Positions 32,097 through 42,361 of a DNA stretch of 64,000 nucleotides are shown here, in pieces. The notes below the pieces were generated by a model. That model did not search any database, had not been told where the DNA came from, and was given only the letters and a program-made list of their open reading frames with translations. Source of the DNA: Pseudomonas sp. (lineage in GTDB: Bacteria > Pseudomonadota > Gammaproteobacteria > Pseudomonadales > Pseudomonadaceae); NCBI RefSeq assembly GCF_030698175.1, contig NZ_JAUYNT010000014.1, positions 85,917 to 149,916 on the forward strand, read 5' to 3'. How positions within the stretch are numbered: the first letter of the stretch is position 1; each line of letters opens with the position of its first letter. A program made the position numbers and the translations under genes.

Positions 32097-32763
32097 AGTC
32101 TGAAATCCTGATGGTGCACGTAGCCGCTTGATCTGCGGCAAAGTTGCCTGGTTAGTCTTAGCTCACGGCTAATAGAGGGTCTGCCTGAGTGGCAGCTCGC
32201 CTGAGTGGCTTAAAGAATGCGGCCCGGATGCGCCTAGCGCGGGCAGCAGAGGGCGAAACGGCGCGCTGCGCCCTTCGCCAAGCGAGTCGCATCGGGTGGT
32301 CGCGCATGGCGACAATGCCACAGCGCCCAGAAGGCCAGCTCCGGCGGCAAGCAGCTGATCACGCCAGTCTCTCGGGCAAACGGCCAGCGACAGTTCGCCC
32401 GGCCACCCGGGCGACACACGGCTTGCAGGAGAAACACCAAGGCCTATTCATGGCCAGCAGAGTCACACAGTGGTTAACCCCGGTTAAATCCAGATCTACC
32501 TATGCTTAGTTATGCGCTTGCTAAACTTTAAACCTGCCGCTCAGCCCGCCCCGGTTCTCGCCCGACGGGTAAAAACCGCCCTATGTCAGAGCTGCCGCAA
32601 TCCGCCGCTGGCGATTAGCGGTGGCGCTGAGCACTGGGTTTATACTTGTGCAATATCAGTCGTTGGGCTTGCCAAACCGGCGCCCAACAACCGAGCCTGC
32701 AACGGCTCGAACAGCATTGCCCGCGGGCTCACGCTCACTTGTATTGAATTCAGGATGCCGATC
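32097..32763. other. Gene-free 667-bp divergent intergenic region
   Basis: This separates the oxidase gene (leftward) from the CheB-CheR gene (rightward). ORFs here have no recognisable content. A -10-like TATACT lies at 32641-32646, about 120 bases before the CheB-CheR start, without a clear -35. A repeated GGTTAA (32471-32488) is also visible. I see no terminator, RNA gene or mobile element. Confidence 0.5.
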
Positions 32764-35700
32764 ATGGCGACAACAAAAAAAACCGCCAAACCGACGCGCG
32801 CCTCAAGCCAAGCTAGAGCACCGCAAGCCAAACCCAGTGCTGACGCCCCGGCGCAGGCAAGCCCCAGCAACAGCTTTCCGGTGGTCGGAATTGGTGCTTC
32901 CGCCGGCGGACTGGCCGCGTTTGAAGCCTTCTTCTCCGGCATGCCGACTGACAAAGATCCGGGCATGGCCTTTGTGCTGGTGCAGCACCTGGCACCGGAC
33001 CACAAAAGCCTGCTGAGCGAGTTGATCCAGCGCTATACCCGCATGCCAGTCTTCGAGGTCGAGGATGGTATGCCGGTACAAATCAACTGCATTTACATCA
33101 TCCCGCCCAACCGCGACATGGCCCTGCTCAATGGCTGCCTGCAATTGCTAGAGCCCGCCGAGCCGCGCGGTCAGCGTTTGCCGGTGGATTTTTTATTTCG
33201 ATCCTTGGCCCAAGAGCAGCACGAACGCGCCATCGGCATCGTCCTGTCCGGCACCGGCAGCGATGGCACCCTGGGCGTACGGGCGATCAAGGGCGAAGGC
33301 GGCATGCTGATGACGCAAAACCCCGAGTCCACCGAGTTCGACGGCATGCCACGCAGCGCTATCGCCACCGGTTTAGTTGACTATCAACTGCCGCCGGCCG
33401 AGATGCCTGCGCAACTGATCACCTATGCCGCCCATGCCTTTGGCAAGCCGATGCGCCTTGCCCATGCGGCCACCCCCAACATCGAAGACGCACTGAAAAA
33501 AATCTTCATGTTATTGCGTACGCAAACTGGCCACAGTTTTGCCCAATACAAGCCCAGCACCATTCTGCGCCGCATAGAGCGACGCATGGCCGTCCACCAG
33601 GTCGACACCATCGATAACTACGTGAAGTATTTGCAGCAGGCGCCGAGCGAGGTGGAGGCGCTGTTTCGCGATGTGTTAATCGGGGTAACCAACTTCTTTC
33701 GCGACCCCGAGGTGTTTCAGAGCCTGGAACACGAGGTTATCCCCAAGCTGTTTGCCAATAAAACCGCCGACAGCAGCATTCGGGTCTGGTCGACGGGCTG
33801 CTCCACCGGCGAAGAGGCCTATTCGCTGGCCATCTTGCTGCAGGAATACCGCGAGGCGTTTAAACCCAGCTACACCGTGCAGGTGTTCGCCACCGACATC
33901 GATAGCCGCGCCATTGCCACGGCCCGCAGCGGGGTATATCCGGCCAGCATCGCCGCGGACATTAGTGCCGAGCGACTGCAGCGGTTTTTCACCCTTGAGC
34001 CCGACGGCAACAGCTACCGCATTCACAAAAACATCCGCGACCTGCTGATTTTCTCTGAGCAGAACCTGATCAAAGACCCGCCCTTCTCCAAGCTCGACCT
34101 GATCAGTTGTCGCAACCTGCTGATTTATTTCGGTGTGGAGCTGCAACGCAAGCTCATTCCGCTGTTTCACTACGCGCTAAAACCGGGTGGCATACTGCTG
34201 CTTGGCACCTCTGAAGGCATCGGCGAATTTGACGAGCTGTTTAGTGTGCAGGACCGCAAAATCAAACTATTTCAACGCAAGGAAGACTTTCATGGCATGC
34301 GCCGCACATCCCTTGGCCACCTCTTGTCACCCATGAACAACACCGAGCTAACCAGCGCCCAACCACGCGGCGCAGCCAAAGCTGCGCTGCCACTCAAACT
34401 GCCGCTGCGGGAACTGACCGAGCAAGCCTTGCTGCAGCAATTGACGCCGGTCGGCGTACTGGTCAACAGCCTCGGCGACATCCTTTACCTGCATGGCCGC
34501 AGCGGCATGTACCTGGAGCCCGCCCAGGGCGAGGCAGGCATCAACAATATTTTTAAAATGGCCCGTGAAGGCCTGCGCCCAGCCTTGACCAGCGGCCTGC
34601 TGCACGCCACCAGCAGCAACGAAGTGGTGCATAACCTCGGGCTGCGGGTCAGAACCAACGGTCACTTCAGCTTGGTCAACCTGACCATCCGCCCGGTTAG
34701 CAACGGTCCAGCGCTCGGCACGCCCCTCTATCTGATTATTCTGGAGGAAGCCGCAAGCCTTGACCCTGAACAATTGCAGCAGGCGACCGCGCAAGTAAGC
34801 AGCAGCGTGCTGAGCCTGGAAGCCGACGTTGACGCGCGCGTCAGTGCCCTCAAACAAGAGCTCTGGAGCAAGGAAGCCTTTCTGCAAAGCACCATTGAAG
34901 AGCTGGAAAGCTCCAGTGAAGAGCTCAAATCCTCCAACGAGGAAATGCAGTCGGTTAACGAAGAGCTGCAATCCACCAATGAAGAGCTGGAAACCTCAAA
35001 AGAGGAGTTGCAGTCGGTCAACGAAGAGCTGGCCACCGTCAACACCGAGCTGCAGATCAAGGTGCTGGAACTGTCGCGGGCCAACAACGACATGAACAAT
35101 CTGCTGGCCGGCACCGGCATCGGCACCGTGTTTGTCGACCACAACCTGCGCATCCTGCGCTTCACCCCGGCCGCCTCACGGATTATCAACTTGATCCACA
35201 GCGATGTCGGCCGCCCGGTCGGGCATATCGTCTCCAACCTGCTCGGCTACAACAGCCTGGTGGCGGACTTGCAGACCGTGCTGGAAACCCTCACCCCGAA
35301 AGAAATCGACGTGCAAACCGCCGAGGGGCGCTGGTTCAAGATGCGCATCCTGCCCTACCGCACCTTGGACAACGTGATCGAGGGCGCGGTGATCACCTAT
35401 GTCGACATCAACGAGCATGAAACCCTGCGCCTCAATGAGGAGCGCTACCGCCTGGCCGCCAAAGCCGCCCGCGACGTGCTCTGGGACTGGGACATCATCA
35501 AGGGCGAGCAGCGCTGGAACGAAGCCGGCATCTCGGTCTTCGGCTGGTCCGAGATCGTCTCGGCAGCCCAATCGGCCAACTGGTGGGCGGAACGCGTGCA
35601 CCCCGATGACCGCCAGCGGGTGGTCGATGGGCGCAATACTCTGGTGGCAAACTCCGCCCTTAGCCACTGGGAAGACGAATATCAATTTCGCAAGGCCGAT

Positions 35701-36165
35701 GGTGGCTATGCCATGGTGCTGGATCGCGGCTTTGTGCTGCGCAACGCGCAGGGCCTAGCACTGCGCATGATCGGCGCTATGCTCAACATTACCGAACGCA
35801 AACAGGTCGAGAATGCCCTACGCGTGAATGAAGAGCGTATGCGGGTGGCCCTGAGCGCCTCGCCAGTGATGGTGTTTAACCAAGATAAGGAGCTGCGTTA
35901 CACCTGGGTCTACAACCCCCAGCCCGGCTTCGTCGCCGAGCAGTACCTGGGCAAGACCGATGCCGATTTGTTACCCGCGCATGAGGCCGCCCTCCTCACG
36001 GCGATCAAGCGCGAGGTACTGGAAAGCGGCGTTGGCAGCCGGCAAAAAGTGCCCACAAGCAAAAATGACAAACCCAGCTTTACTGATTTAACCGTAGAAC
36101 CATTGCGCGATACTGCGGGCAGCGTCATCGGTATCACTTGCGCCGCAATGGGCGCTAGCAGCTAG
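32764..36165 (+). CDS. CheB-CheR-PAS hybrid chemotaxis/signalling protein
   Basis: A 1133-residue fusion. I chose ATG 32764 (MATTKK) because AGGA at 32752-32755 is well spaced from it; ATG 32755 overlaps that site. After a low-complexity, Ala/Lys-rich start there is a CheB methylesterase domain with Ser in GIGASAGG, His in VLVQHLAP and Asp in GTGSDGT. A CheR methyltransferase follows (GCSTGEEAYS, FATDIDSRAI, SCRNLLIYF). A long coiled coil of repeating EELxSxNEE units then leads into PAS domains (about 775-890, 890-1000 and 1010-1130). No receiver or kinase domain is present. Such hybrids probably adjust methylation of a receptor or partner in response to a PAS signal; targets are unknown. It is followed 33 bases later by a GGDEF-EAL gene, suggesting a joint c-di-GMP output. 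Confidence 0.88.
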   Translation: MATTKKTAKPTRASSQARAPQAKPSADAPAQASPSNSFPVVGIGASAGGLAAFEAFFSGMPTDKDPGMAFVLVQHLAPDHKSLLSELIQRYTRMPVFEVEDGMPVQINCIYIIPPNRDMALLNGCLQLLEPAEPRGQRLPVDFLFRSLAQEQHERAIGIVLSGTGSDGTLGVRAIKGEGGMLMTQNPESTEFDGMPRSAIATGLVDYQLPPAEMPAQLITYAAHAFGKPMRLAHAATPNIEDALKKIFMLLRTQTGHSFAQYKPSTILRRIERRMAVHQVDTIDNYVKYLQQAPSEVEALFRDVLIGVTNFFRDPEVFQSLEHEVIPKLFANKTADSSIRVWSTGCSTGEEAYSLAILLQEYREAFKPSYTVQVFATDIDSRAIATARSGVYPASIAADISAERLQRFFTLEPDGNSYRIHKNIRDLLIFSEQNLIKDPPFSKLDLISCRNLLIYFGVELQRKLIPLFHYALKPGGILLLGTSEGIGEFDELFSVQDRKIKLFQRKEDFHGMRRTSLGHLLSPMNNTELTSAQPRGAAKAALPLKLPLRELTEQALLQQLTPVGVLVNSLGDILYLHGRSGMYLEPAQGEAGINNIFKMAREGLRPALTSGLLHATSSNEVVHNLGLRVRTNGHFSLVNLTIRPVSNGPALGTPLYLIILEEAASLDPEQLQQATAQVSSSVLSLEADVDARVSALKQELWSKEAFLQSTIEELESSSEELKSSNEEMQSVNEELQSTNEELETSKEELQSVNEELATVNTELQIKVLELSRANNDMNNLLAGTGIGTVFVDHNLRILRFTPAASRIINLIHSDVGRPVGHIVSNLLGYNSLVADLQTVLETLTPKEIDVQTAEGRWFKMRILPYRTLDNVIEGAVITYVDINEHETLRLNEERYRLAAKAARDVLWDWDIIKGEQRWNEAGISVFGWSEIVSAAQSANWWAERVHPDDRQRVVDGRNTLVANSALSHWEDEYQFRKADGGYAMVLDRGFVLRNAQGLALRMIGAMLNITERKQVENALRVNEERMRVALSASPVMVFNQDKELRYTWVYNPQPGFVAEQYLGKTDADLLPAHEAALLTAIKREVLESGVGSRQKVPTSKNDKPSFTDLTVEPLRDTAGSVIGITCAAMGASS

Positions 36166-36198
36166 CGCTCCAGCAGTCGCGGATGAGGGGCCGCAACG

Positions 36199-38835
36199 AT
36201 GAAAAAACGCCTTATTCACAACGACCAAGTATCCCCTGCGGCAAGCCCAAAAACGCTGCTACGCCAGCGCGCCGAAAAAATTGCGACACAGATGTCGACG
36301 TCACCCTTGCAGGGCGGCGAGGCCAGCGGGCAAACGCTGCATGAGTTGCGCGTCCATCAAATTGAACTGGAGATGCAAAACGAGGAGCTGCACCGCACTC
36401 AGGCGCAGCTCGAAACCGCTCGCGAACGCTACTTTGTGCTCTACGACCTGGCACCGGTCGGCTACTGCACCCTCAACGAGCACAGCGTGATCCTGCAAGC
36501 CAACCTCACCGCCGCTACCCTGCTGGGACTGACTCGCAGCGAACTGCTCAAGCAACCACTGTCGCGCTTTATCCTGCGCGATGACCAAGATATTTTTTAC
36601 CGCCTGCGTAAACGCCTGCTTGCCACCGGCGAGCCGCAGTCGTGCGAGTTGCGCATGCTGAAATCCGCCGGCCAACTGTTTTGGGCACAACTGCACGCCG
36701 CCAGCAGCCAAGACGACAGCGGCGTACCGACACTGCGTATCGTGCTGAGCGACTGCAGCATGCGCAAACAAGCCGAAGAAAAACTCGAGCTGGCCGCCAG
36801 CGTGTTCTCCCACTCCCACGAAGGCATCATGATCATTGCGGCCGACAGCACCATCATCATCAACGTCAACGCCGCCTTCACTCGCATCACCGGCTACAGC
36901 CGTGACGAAGCCCTCGGCCAAACCCCACTTTTACTCAACTCTGGCCGTCAATCCAAAGAGTTTTATACGGCTATGTGGCGCACTCTGAAGCAAAAAGGCC
37001 ACTGGTACGGCGAGGTATGGAATAAACGTAAAAACGGTGAGATCTATGTCGAGATGCAAACCATCAGCGCCGTACGCGATGCCCGCGGCAACCTCGCACA
37101 ATATGTAACGCAGTTCTCCGACATCACCGAAGCCAAGCAGCACCAACGCGAGCTGGAGCACATCGCCCACTACGATGCCCTGACCACCCTGCCCAACCGC
37201 GTACTACTGGCCGACCGCCTACACCAGGCCATAGTGCAAACCCTGCGCCGCGGAAACCTGCTGGAGGTGGTGTTTCTCGACCTCGACGGCTTTAAGGTGA
37301 TCAACGACAAATACGGCCATGAAGCCGGCGATCAACTGTTAATCGCCCTGGCCGCCGGCATGAAACAAGCCCTGCGCGAGTGCGATACCCTCGCCCGCAT
37401 TGGCGGCGACGAGTTCGTTGCAGTACTGGTTGATTTACCCGATGTGGCCAGCAGCATGCCGATGCTCGAGCGCCTGCTTACTGCGGCTTCCCGGCCCGTA
37501 CAAGTGGGCGAGTTCATGCTGCAAGTATCGGCCAGCATGGGCGTAACCTTCTGCCCGCAGGAGCAAGAGGTGGATGCCGACACACTGCTGCGCCAGGCCG
37601 ACCAAGCCATGTACCAGGCCAAATTGGCCGGCAAAAACCGCTCGCACTTCTTCGACCTGGAGCAAGACCGCAACGTGCGCAGCCACCACGAAAGCCTGGC
37701 GCACATTCGCCAAGCGCTGGCGGCCCACGAGTTCGTGTTGCACTACCAGCCCAAGGTCAACCTGCGCACGGGCGCAGTCATCGGCGCCGAAGCCCTGATC
37801 CGTTGGCAACACCCGCACCGCGGCCTCTTAGCGCCGGGCGAGTTCCTGCCGGTGATCGAAAACCACCCGCTGGCAATCGAAATCGGTGAATGGGTGCTAA
37901 CCAGCGCCCTGACGCAGCTCGAGCGCTGGTATGCCGACGGGCTGGATATCAGCGTGAGTGTGAATATCGGCGCCCTTCAGTTACAACAAAAAGACTTTGT
38001 CACCCGCCTGCTGAGCATTCTGGCCACGCATCCACAGGTCAATCCGAACAACCTTGAACTGGAGGTTCTGGAGACCAGTGCCCTGGAAGACATCGCCCAT
38101 GTGTCACGCGTTATCCTGGCCTGTCAGGCAATCGGCGTAAGGTTTGCCCTGGATGACTTTGGTACCGGCTATTCCTCCCTGACCTACCTCAAGCGCCTGC
38201 CCATTACCCTGCTCAAAATTGACCAGAGTTTCGTCTGTAACATGCTCAATGACCCGGATGATTTATCCATTCTAAAAGGCGTAATCAGCCTAGCCAGCGC
38301 CTTCCACTTACAGGTGATCGCCGAAGGGGTCGAAACCGTGGAGCACGCTGCCATGCTGCTGCAATTGGGCTGCGAGCTGGCCCAGGGCTATGGCATCGCC
38401 CGGCCCATGCCGGCGCACCAACTGCCCAGCTGGGCCGCCGACTGGTGGTTGCGTTCTGACTGGAACAAATTACCGCAACTAAGCCAAGCGGATTTACCGC
38501 TGTTGTTTGCCGGTGTCGAGCTACGCGCCTGGACCAATGCCCTGGAAAGCCATCTCAAGGGCGAGCGCCCAAGCCCACCGCCACTCAATGCCCAGCACAG
38601 CCATTTCGGCCAGTGGCTCAAAGACGATGGCTTAACCCGCCACGGCAACCGCGCCAGCTTTGCTGGCATCAACGCCCTGCACGAACGCCTGCATGCCCTG
38701 GCAACTGAGTTGTGTGAACTGCAAAACAGCAGCCAAGCACCCGCAGCCCTTGCCCGTTTTGGCGAACTGGATGATTTGCAAGTGACACTACTCGAGCAAT
38801 TGCGGCTATTGATGACGGACAACCGCCCAGCCTGA
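36199..38835 (+). CDS. PAS-PAS-GGDEF-EAL protein with CZB-like C-terminus
   Basis: An 878-residue cytosolic c-di-GMP protein. After a short coiled N-terminus come two PAS domains (about 75-190 and 195-315), then GGDEF (RIGGDEFVAVL intact) and EAL (EALIRWQHP, DDFGTGYSS and K-x-D-x-SFV intact). Both cyclase and phosphodiesterase sites look usable. The last ~110 residues resemble a zinc-binding CZB domain (HSHFGQWL...ALHERLHALA); its usual cysteine position is His here, so this assignment is tentative. It lies 33 bases after the CheB-CheR-PAS gene and probably shares its transcript. It ends 12 bases from a convergent ABC transporter gene with no obvious terminator between. Confidence 0.88.
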   Translation: MKKRLIHNDQVSPAASPKTLLRQRAEKIATQMSTSPLQGGEASGQTLHELRVHQIELEMQNEELHRTQAQLETARERYFVLYDLAPVGYCTLNEHSVILQANLTAATLLGLTRSELLKQPLSRFILRDDQDIFYRLRKRLLATGEPQSCELRMLKSAGQLFWAQLHAASSQDDSGVPTLRIVLSDCSMRKQAEEKLELAASVFSHSHEGIMIIAADSTIIINVNAAFTRITGYSRDEALGQTPLLLNSGRQSKEFYTAMWRTLKQKGHWYGEVWNKRKNGEIYVEMQTISAVRDARGNLAQYVTQFSDITEAKQHQRELEHIAHYDALTTLPNRVLLADRLHQAIVQTLRRGNLLEVVFLDLDGFKVINDKYGHEAGDQLLIALAAGMKQALRECDTLARIGGDEFVAVLVDLPDVASSMPMLERLLTAASRPVQVGEFMLQVSASMGVTFCPQEQEVDADTLLRQADQAMYQAKLAGKNRSHFFDLEQDRNVRSHHESLAHIRQALAAHEFVLHYQPKVNLRTGAVIGAEALIRWQHPHRGLLAPGEFLPVIENHPLAIEIGEWVLTSALTQLERWYADGLDISVSVNIGALQLQQKDFVTRLLSILATHPQVNPNNLELEVLETSALEDIAHVSRVILACQAIGVRFALDDFGTGYSSLTYLKRLPITLLKIDQSFVCNMLNDPDDLSILKGVISLASAFHLQVIAEGVETVEHAAMLLQLGCELAQGYGIARPMPAHQLPSWAADWWLRSDWNKLPQLSQADLPLLFAGVELRAWTNALESHLKGERPSPPPLNAQHSHFGQWLKDDGLTRHGNRASFAGINALHERLHALATELCELQNSSQAPAALARFGELDDLQVTLLEQLRLLMTDNRPA

Positions 38836-38847
38836 CGCCAAACCTCG

Positions 38848-40641
38848 TCAGTGCTGCAGATGCCCGTAGAGCTTGGCGTACAGACCGCCGTCGGCGATCA
38901 GCTGATGGTGTTCGCCTTCTTCGGCGATGCGCCCACCGTCGAACACCAGCACCCGATCAGCCTGTTTCACCGCCGACAGGCGATGGGCGATGATCAGGGT
39001 GGTGCGGCCACTCAAGAAGCGCCCGAGGGCCTGATGCAGGGCGTATTCGGTGGCGGCATCCAAGGCTGAAGTAGCCTCGTCGAGAATCACCACTTTCGGC
39101 TCGGCCAGGACCATTCGGGCAATCGCCAAGCGCTGCCGCTGGCCGCCGGAGAGGCGCACGCCAGAGCGGCCGACTATGCTGTCCAGGCCTTGCGGCAAGA
39201 CCCGAATGGCCGGTGCCAATTGGGCGATTTCCAGGGCGCGCCAGCAAGCCTCGTCGCTGCGCTCACGGCCCATGCACAGGTTGGCGCGCACCGTGTCGTT
39301 GAACAGCGCCGGGTGTTGCAGCACCACCGCGACGTTCTCGCGCACGGTGTCCAGGCCAATTTCCTGCTGGGTGGCACCGGCATAGCTAATGGTGCCGGCT
39401 TGCGGCGTGTAAAGGCCGAGCAGCAGTTGCACCAAGGTACTTTTGCCGCCGCCGCTGGCGCCGACTATGGCGACTTTTTCCCCGGCGGCGATGCTCAGGT
39501 TGAGGTCATCGAGCACCGGCTCGTCGTTATAGGCAAAGCGCAGGCCGCGCACCTCGATACCGACGGTGGTCTGGCCCAGAAACGGGTCGATCTGGCTCGG
39601 GTAGTGCGGCTCATCATTGCGCGCCAGCAGCTCGTTGATTCGCGTCAGCGCGCCACCGGCGGCGTAGTAGGCGTATTGCAGGCTGAGCAGTTGCTCGACC
39701 GGGCCGATCATAAACCACAGGTAGCTGAACACCGCGAGCATCTGGCCAATCGACAGGTCAGAGAACAACACGGTGAGCATCGCGGCGGCGCGAAACAGGT
39801 CGATACCAAACTGGAACAACAGACCGCTGGCGCGGCTGGAGGCATCGGTCTTCCACTGTGAGGCCACGGCGTAATCGCGCACCTGTTGCGCCCGCTGGCC
39901 GAGGCGGCCCAAGAAGAACCCCTGGCGGTTGCCGGCGCGAATTTCCTGAATGGCATCCAGGGTTTCCGCCAGCGCCTGGGTGAAACGCGCGGTGCTGTCG
40001 TTTTCCAGCTTCTTCAGGTGTTTAACCCGTTTGCCCAGCTGCACCGTGGCGTAGACCACCAGCGGATTGAACAGCAAAATCAGCAGTGCCAGCTGCCAGT
40101 GCATCCACAACAGAATCGCTGCGGTGCCGGTCAGGGTCAGAATCGCCACCAGCAAGCGGCTGAGGGTTTCGCCGACAAATTTGTCGAGGGTGTCCAGATC
40201 GGTGACCAGGTGAGTGGTTACCGTACCCGAGCCCAAGTCTTCGTATTCGCTGAGGGAGATGCGTTTGAGCCGCTCGATCAGCCGCATCCGAATGCGGTAG
40301 ACGATATCTTTCGACAGCCGCGCAAACAGCCGCGCCTGCAACACGTTAAACAGCAAGGAGGCGCTGCGCAGCAGCAGCGTCAGCAGCAGCATCAGGCCGA
40401 TATAACCCAGCGCCTGCTGGGCGCCGACTGGCAAAAAGCGGTTCATCACTTGCAACGCCGCGTCGCCATTGCCCAGCAACACTTCGTCGACCAACAGCGG
40501 CAGCAACAGCGGAATCGGCACGCTGCACAGGGTGGTCAACACCGCCACCAGATTGGCGATCAGCAAGGCCTTCTTGTGCTGCAACGCCAGCCGGCGGATC
40601 TCGGCCCAGCTCAGTTGGTCGAAGCGCGACGGCTCAAGCAT
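38848..40641 (-). CDS. MsbA-like ABC exporter (fused TM-ATPase)
   Basis: A 597-residue half-transporter: six membrane helices, then an ATPase domain with Walker A GASGGGKST, signature LSGGQRQRL, Walker B KVVILDEATSALD and an IIAHRLS switch. The start ATG 40641 (MLEPSRFDQ) lies within the last codons of the DsbA-like gene (8-bp overlap), so the two are translationally coupled; a longer in-frame start would run far into that gene. Type: lipid or multidrug exporter of the MsbA/LmrA family; substrate unknown. The gene order matches a conserved Pseudomonas run that starts near fumC and bolA. Confidence 0.87.
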   Translation of the reverse strand: MLEPSRFDQLSWAEIRRLALQHKKALLIANLVAVLTTLCSVPIPLLLPLLVDEVLLGNGDAALQVMNRFLPVGAQQALGYIGLMLLLTLLLRSASLLFNVLQARLFARLSKDIVYRIRMRLIERLKRISLSEYEDLGSGTVTTHLVTDLDTLDKFVGETLSRLLVAILTLTGTAAILLWMHWQLALLILLFNPLVVYATVQLGKRVKHLKKLENDSTARFTQALAETLDAIQEIRAGNRQGFFLGRLGQRAQQVRDYAVASQWKTDASSRASGLLFQFGIDLFRAAAMLTVLFSDLSIGQMLAVFSYLWFMIGPVEQLLSLQYAYYAAGGALTRINELLARNDEPHYPSQIDPFLGQTTVGIEVRGLRFAYNDEPVLDDLNLSIAAGEKVAIVGASGGGKSTLVQLLLGLYTPQAGTISYAGATQQEIGLDTVRENVAVVLQHPALFNDTVRANLCMGRERSDEACWRALEIAQLAPAIRVLPQGLDSIVGRSGVRLSGGQRQRLAIARMVLAEPKVVILDEATSALDAATEYALHQALGRFLSGRTTLIIAHRLSAVKQADRVLVFDGGRIAEEGEHHQLIADGGLYAKLYGHLQH

Positions 40642-41266
40642 GGGCAGCCCGCTCCAGCCAGCGGGCCAATAGCGGCTGCAGCTGTTCGAGCGGTTGATAA
40701 CCATTGGTGAGCAGCGCCAGCTGGCCGTCACGCTCGGCCAGCAGGGTCGGAAAACCGGCGATGCCTAAGTCCTGCACCCAGCTGAAATCGGCCTGGGTGG
40801 CCGCCTGCATCTGCGGGCTATCGAAGGCTTCGGCAAACTCACTGCGGGGCAAGCCCGCGGCTGCAGCCAGCTCACGCAGCACGCCAGCCTGAGTGACATC
40901 GCGACCTTCGCAGTAGAAGGCTTGCTGGATCAGCTCCAGCAACGGCCAGACCCGCATCGCGTCCAGCTGCCGAGCCGTCACCAGGGCGCGGCAGGCCGGT
41001 TCTGTGTGGTACACCAAGCCTTCCGGCAAGCCTTCATTGAAATTGAACATTTGCCCGGTGCTGGCATTTACCGCCTGCCAGTGGGCCAGAATCCGCACCC
41101 GTCCGGCGGGCTCCAGGGCCGCTTGCTCCTTGCGCAAACCGCCCACCACCAACTGCATCGGCACCCCGGCAGCCGCTGCCTGCTCCGCCAATGCCGCCAA
41201 CACCGGGGCAAAGCCCCAGCACCAGGAACACATTGGGTCCATCACATAGAGCAGGCGTGCGTGCAT
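40634..41266 (-). CDS. DsbA/FrnE-family thioredoxin-like protein
   Basis: A 210-residue protein with the active-site CSWC near the N-terminus (MDPMCSWCWGF) and the cis-proline region GIAGFPTLL. It has no signal peptide and is probably cytoplasmic, like FrnE-type DsbA relatives. It starts 3 bases after the end of trhO and overlaps the ABC exporter gene, in a five-gene minus-strand run. It probably reduces or isomerises thiols; partner unknown. Confidence 0.85.
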   Translation of the reverse strand: MHARLLYVMDPMCSWCWGFAPVLAALAEQAAAAGVPMQLVVGGLRKEQAALEPAGRVRILAHWQAVNASTGQMFNFNEGLPEGLVYHTEPACRALVTARQLDAMRVWPLLELIQQAFYCEGRDVTQAGVLRELAAAAGLPRSEFAEAFDSPQMQAATQADFSWVQDLGIAGFPTLLAERDGQLALLTNGYQPLEQLQPLLARWLERAAHA

Positions 41267-41269
41267 GGT

Positions 41270-42220
41270 TTAGGCCTCTTTTTTCAGCCGTGGATTGAAG
41301 CCCAGCGGATGCGGTTGGTTGCGGGCCTTGGCCAGCTCGATTTGCTTTTGCCGCTCACGGGCGCCGGCGCGGGTTTTCTCGCTGAGGCTGTCCCAGCAAT
41401 GCGGGCAACTGACGCCGGCCACATAGTGTTGCGACTGGCAATCTTCGACCGAGATCGGCGTGCGGCACGCATGGCACTGGTCGTACTCGCCCTCGGACAA
41501 ATCGTGGCGCACGGTCACGCGGTTATCAAACACGAAGCAGTCGCCCTTCCACAGGCTTTGCTCCTGCGGCACTTCTTCGAGGTATTTAAGGATGCCGCCC
41601 TTGAGGTGAAACACCTCGGCATAGCCCTGACCGAGCATATAGCTGGAGGCTTTCTCGCAGCGGATGCCGCCGGTGCAGAACATCGCGACCTTCTTGTGCT
41701 TGGCCGGGTCGAAATTGGCTTGCACGTAGTCGGGAAATTCGCGAAAGCTCTTGGTTTGCGGGTCGATGGCGCGCTCGAAAGTGCCGATCGACACTTCGTA
41801 ATCGTTGCGCGTATCGATCACCAGCACCTCGGGATCGGCGATCAATGCGTTCCAATCCTGGGCCTCGACATAGGTGCCGACCTGCTGATTAGGGTCGACG
41901 CCCGGCACGCCGAGGGTGACGATTTCGGTCTTCAGCTTGACCTTGCTGCGATAGAACGGCTGCTCATCGCAATAGGATTCTTTGTGGTCGATGTCGACAA
42001 AGCGCGGGTCGCGCTTAAGCCAGGTTAGCAGGCCGTCGATGCCGGCGCGGGAGCCGGCGACCGTGCCGTTAATGCCTTCGGCGGCGATCAGCAAGGTGCC
42101 TTTGATGCCGTTATCCAGCAGGCTTTGCTGCAAGGGTTCGCGCAGTGCCACGTAGTCCGGCAGGCTGACGAATTTGTACAGCGCCGCCACGACGATGGGC
42201 GGGGTTGGGGTGTTGTTCAT
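41270..42220 (-). CDS. trhO: tRNA U34 hydroxylase TrhO (rhodanese-like)
   Basis: A 316-residue YceA/TrhO-family protein. ATG 42220 (MNNTPTPP) follows GGAG and is preferred over an upstream in-frame codon. An N-terminal acylphosphatase-like domain leads into a rhodanese domain with active-site loop [13 protein letters not shown]-terminal Cys-rich segment ([14 protein letters not shown]) resembles a metal-binding site. TrhO makes 5-hydroxyuridine at position 34 of certain tRNAs, the first step to mo5U/cmo5U. The family is well conserved and the length is normal. Confidence 0.92.
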   Translation of the reverse strand: MNNTPTPPIVVAALYKFVSLPDYVALREPLQQSLLDNGIKGTLLIAAEGINGTVAGSRAGIDGLLTWLKRDPRFVDIDHKESYCDEQPFYRSKVKLKTEIVTLGVPGVDPNQQVGTYVEAQDWNALIADPEVLVIDTRNDYEVSIGTFERAIDPQTKSFREFPDYVQANFDPAKHKKVAMFCTGGIRCEKASSYMLGQGYAEVFHLKGGILKYLEEVPQEQSLWKGDCFVFDNRVTVRHDLSEGEYDQCHACRTPISVEDCQSQHYVAGVSCPHCWDSLSEKTRAGARERQKQIELAKARNQPHPLGFNPRLKKEA

Positions 42221-42275
42221 CGGTAATTGCTCCAGGTGGTCATCCGCGTAAAGGACGGACCGGGTCGATTGAAAC

Positions 42276-42302
42276 AACAACGCCGGCTAAGCCGGCGTTG
42301 TT
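42276..42302 (-). terminator. Hairpin between bolA and trhO
   Basis: A perfect inverted repeat, AACAACGCCGGC and GCCGGCGTTGTT with a 3-base loop, lies between the bolA stop and the trhO start. The T-run after it is weak (TTTC on the minus strand), so it may be a partial terminator or mRNA-stability hairpin. Confidence 0.5.
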
Positions 42303-42361
42303 AAAATCAAGCGCAATGGTAACAGATAGCTTGGCGGCAAATCAGCCGCACCGCTATCCGC

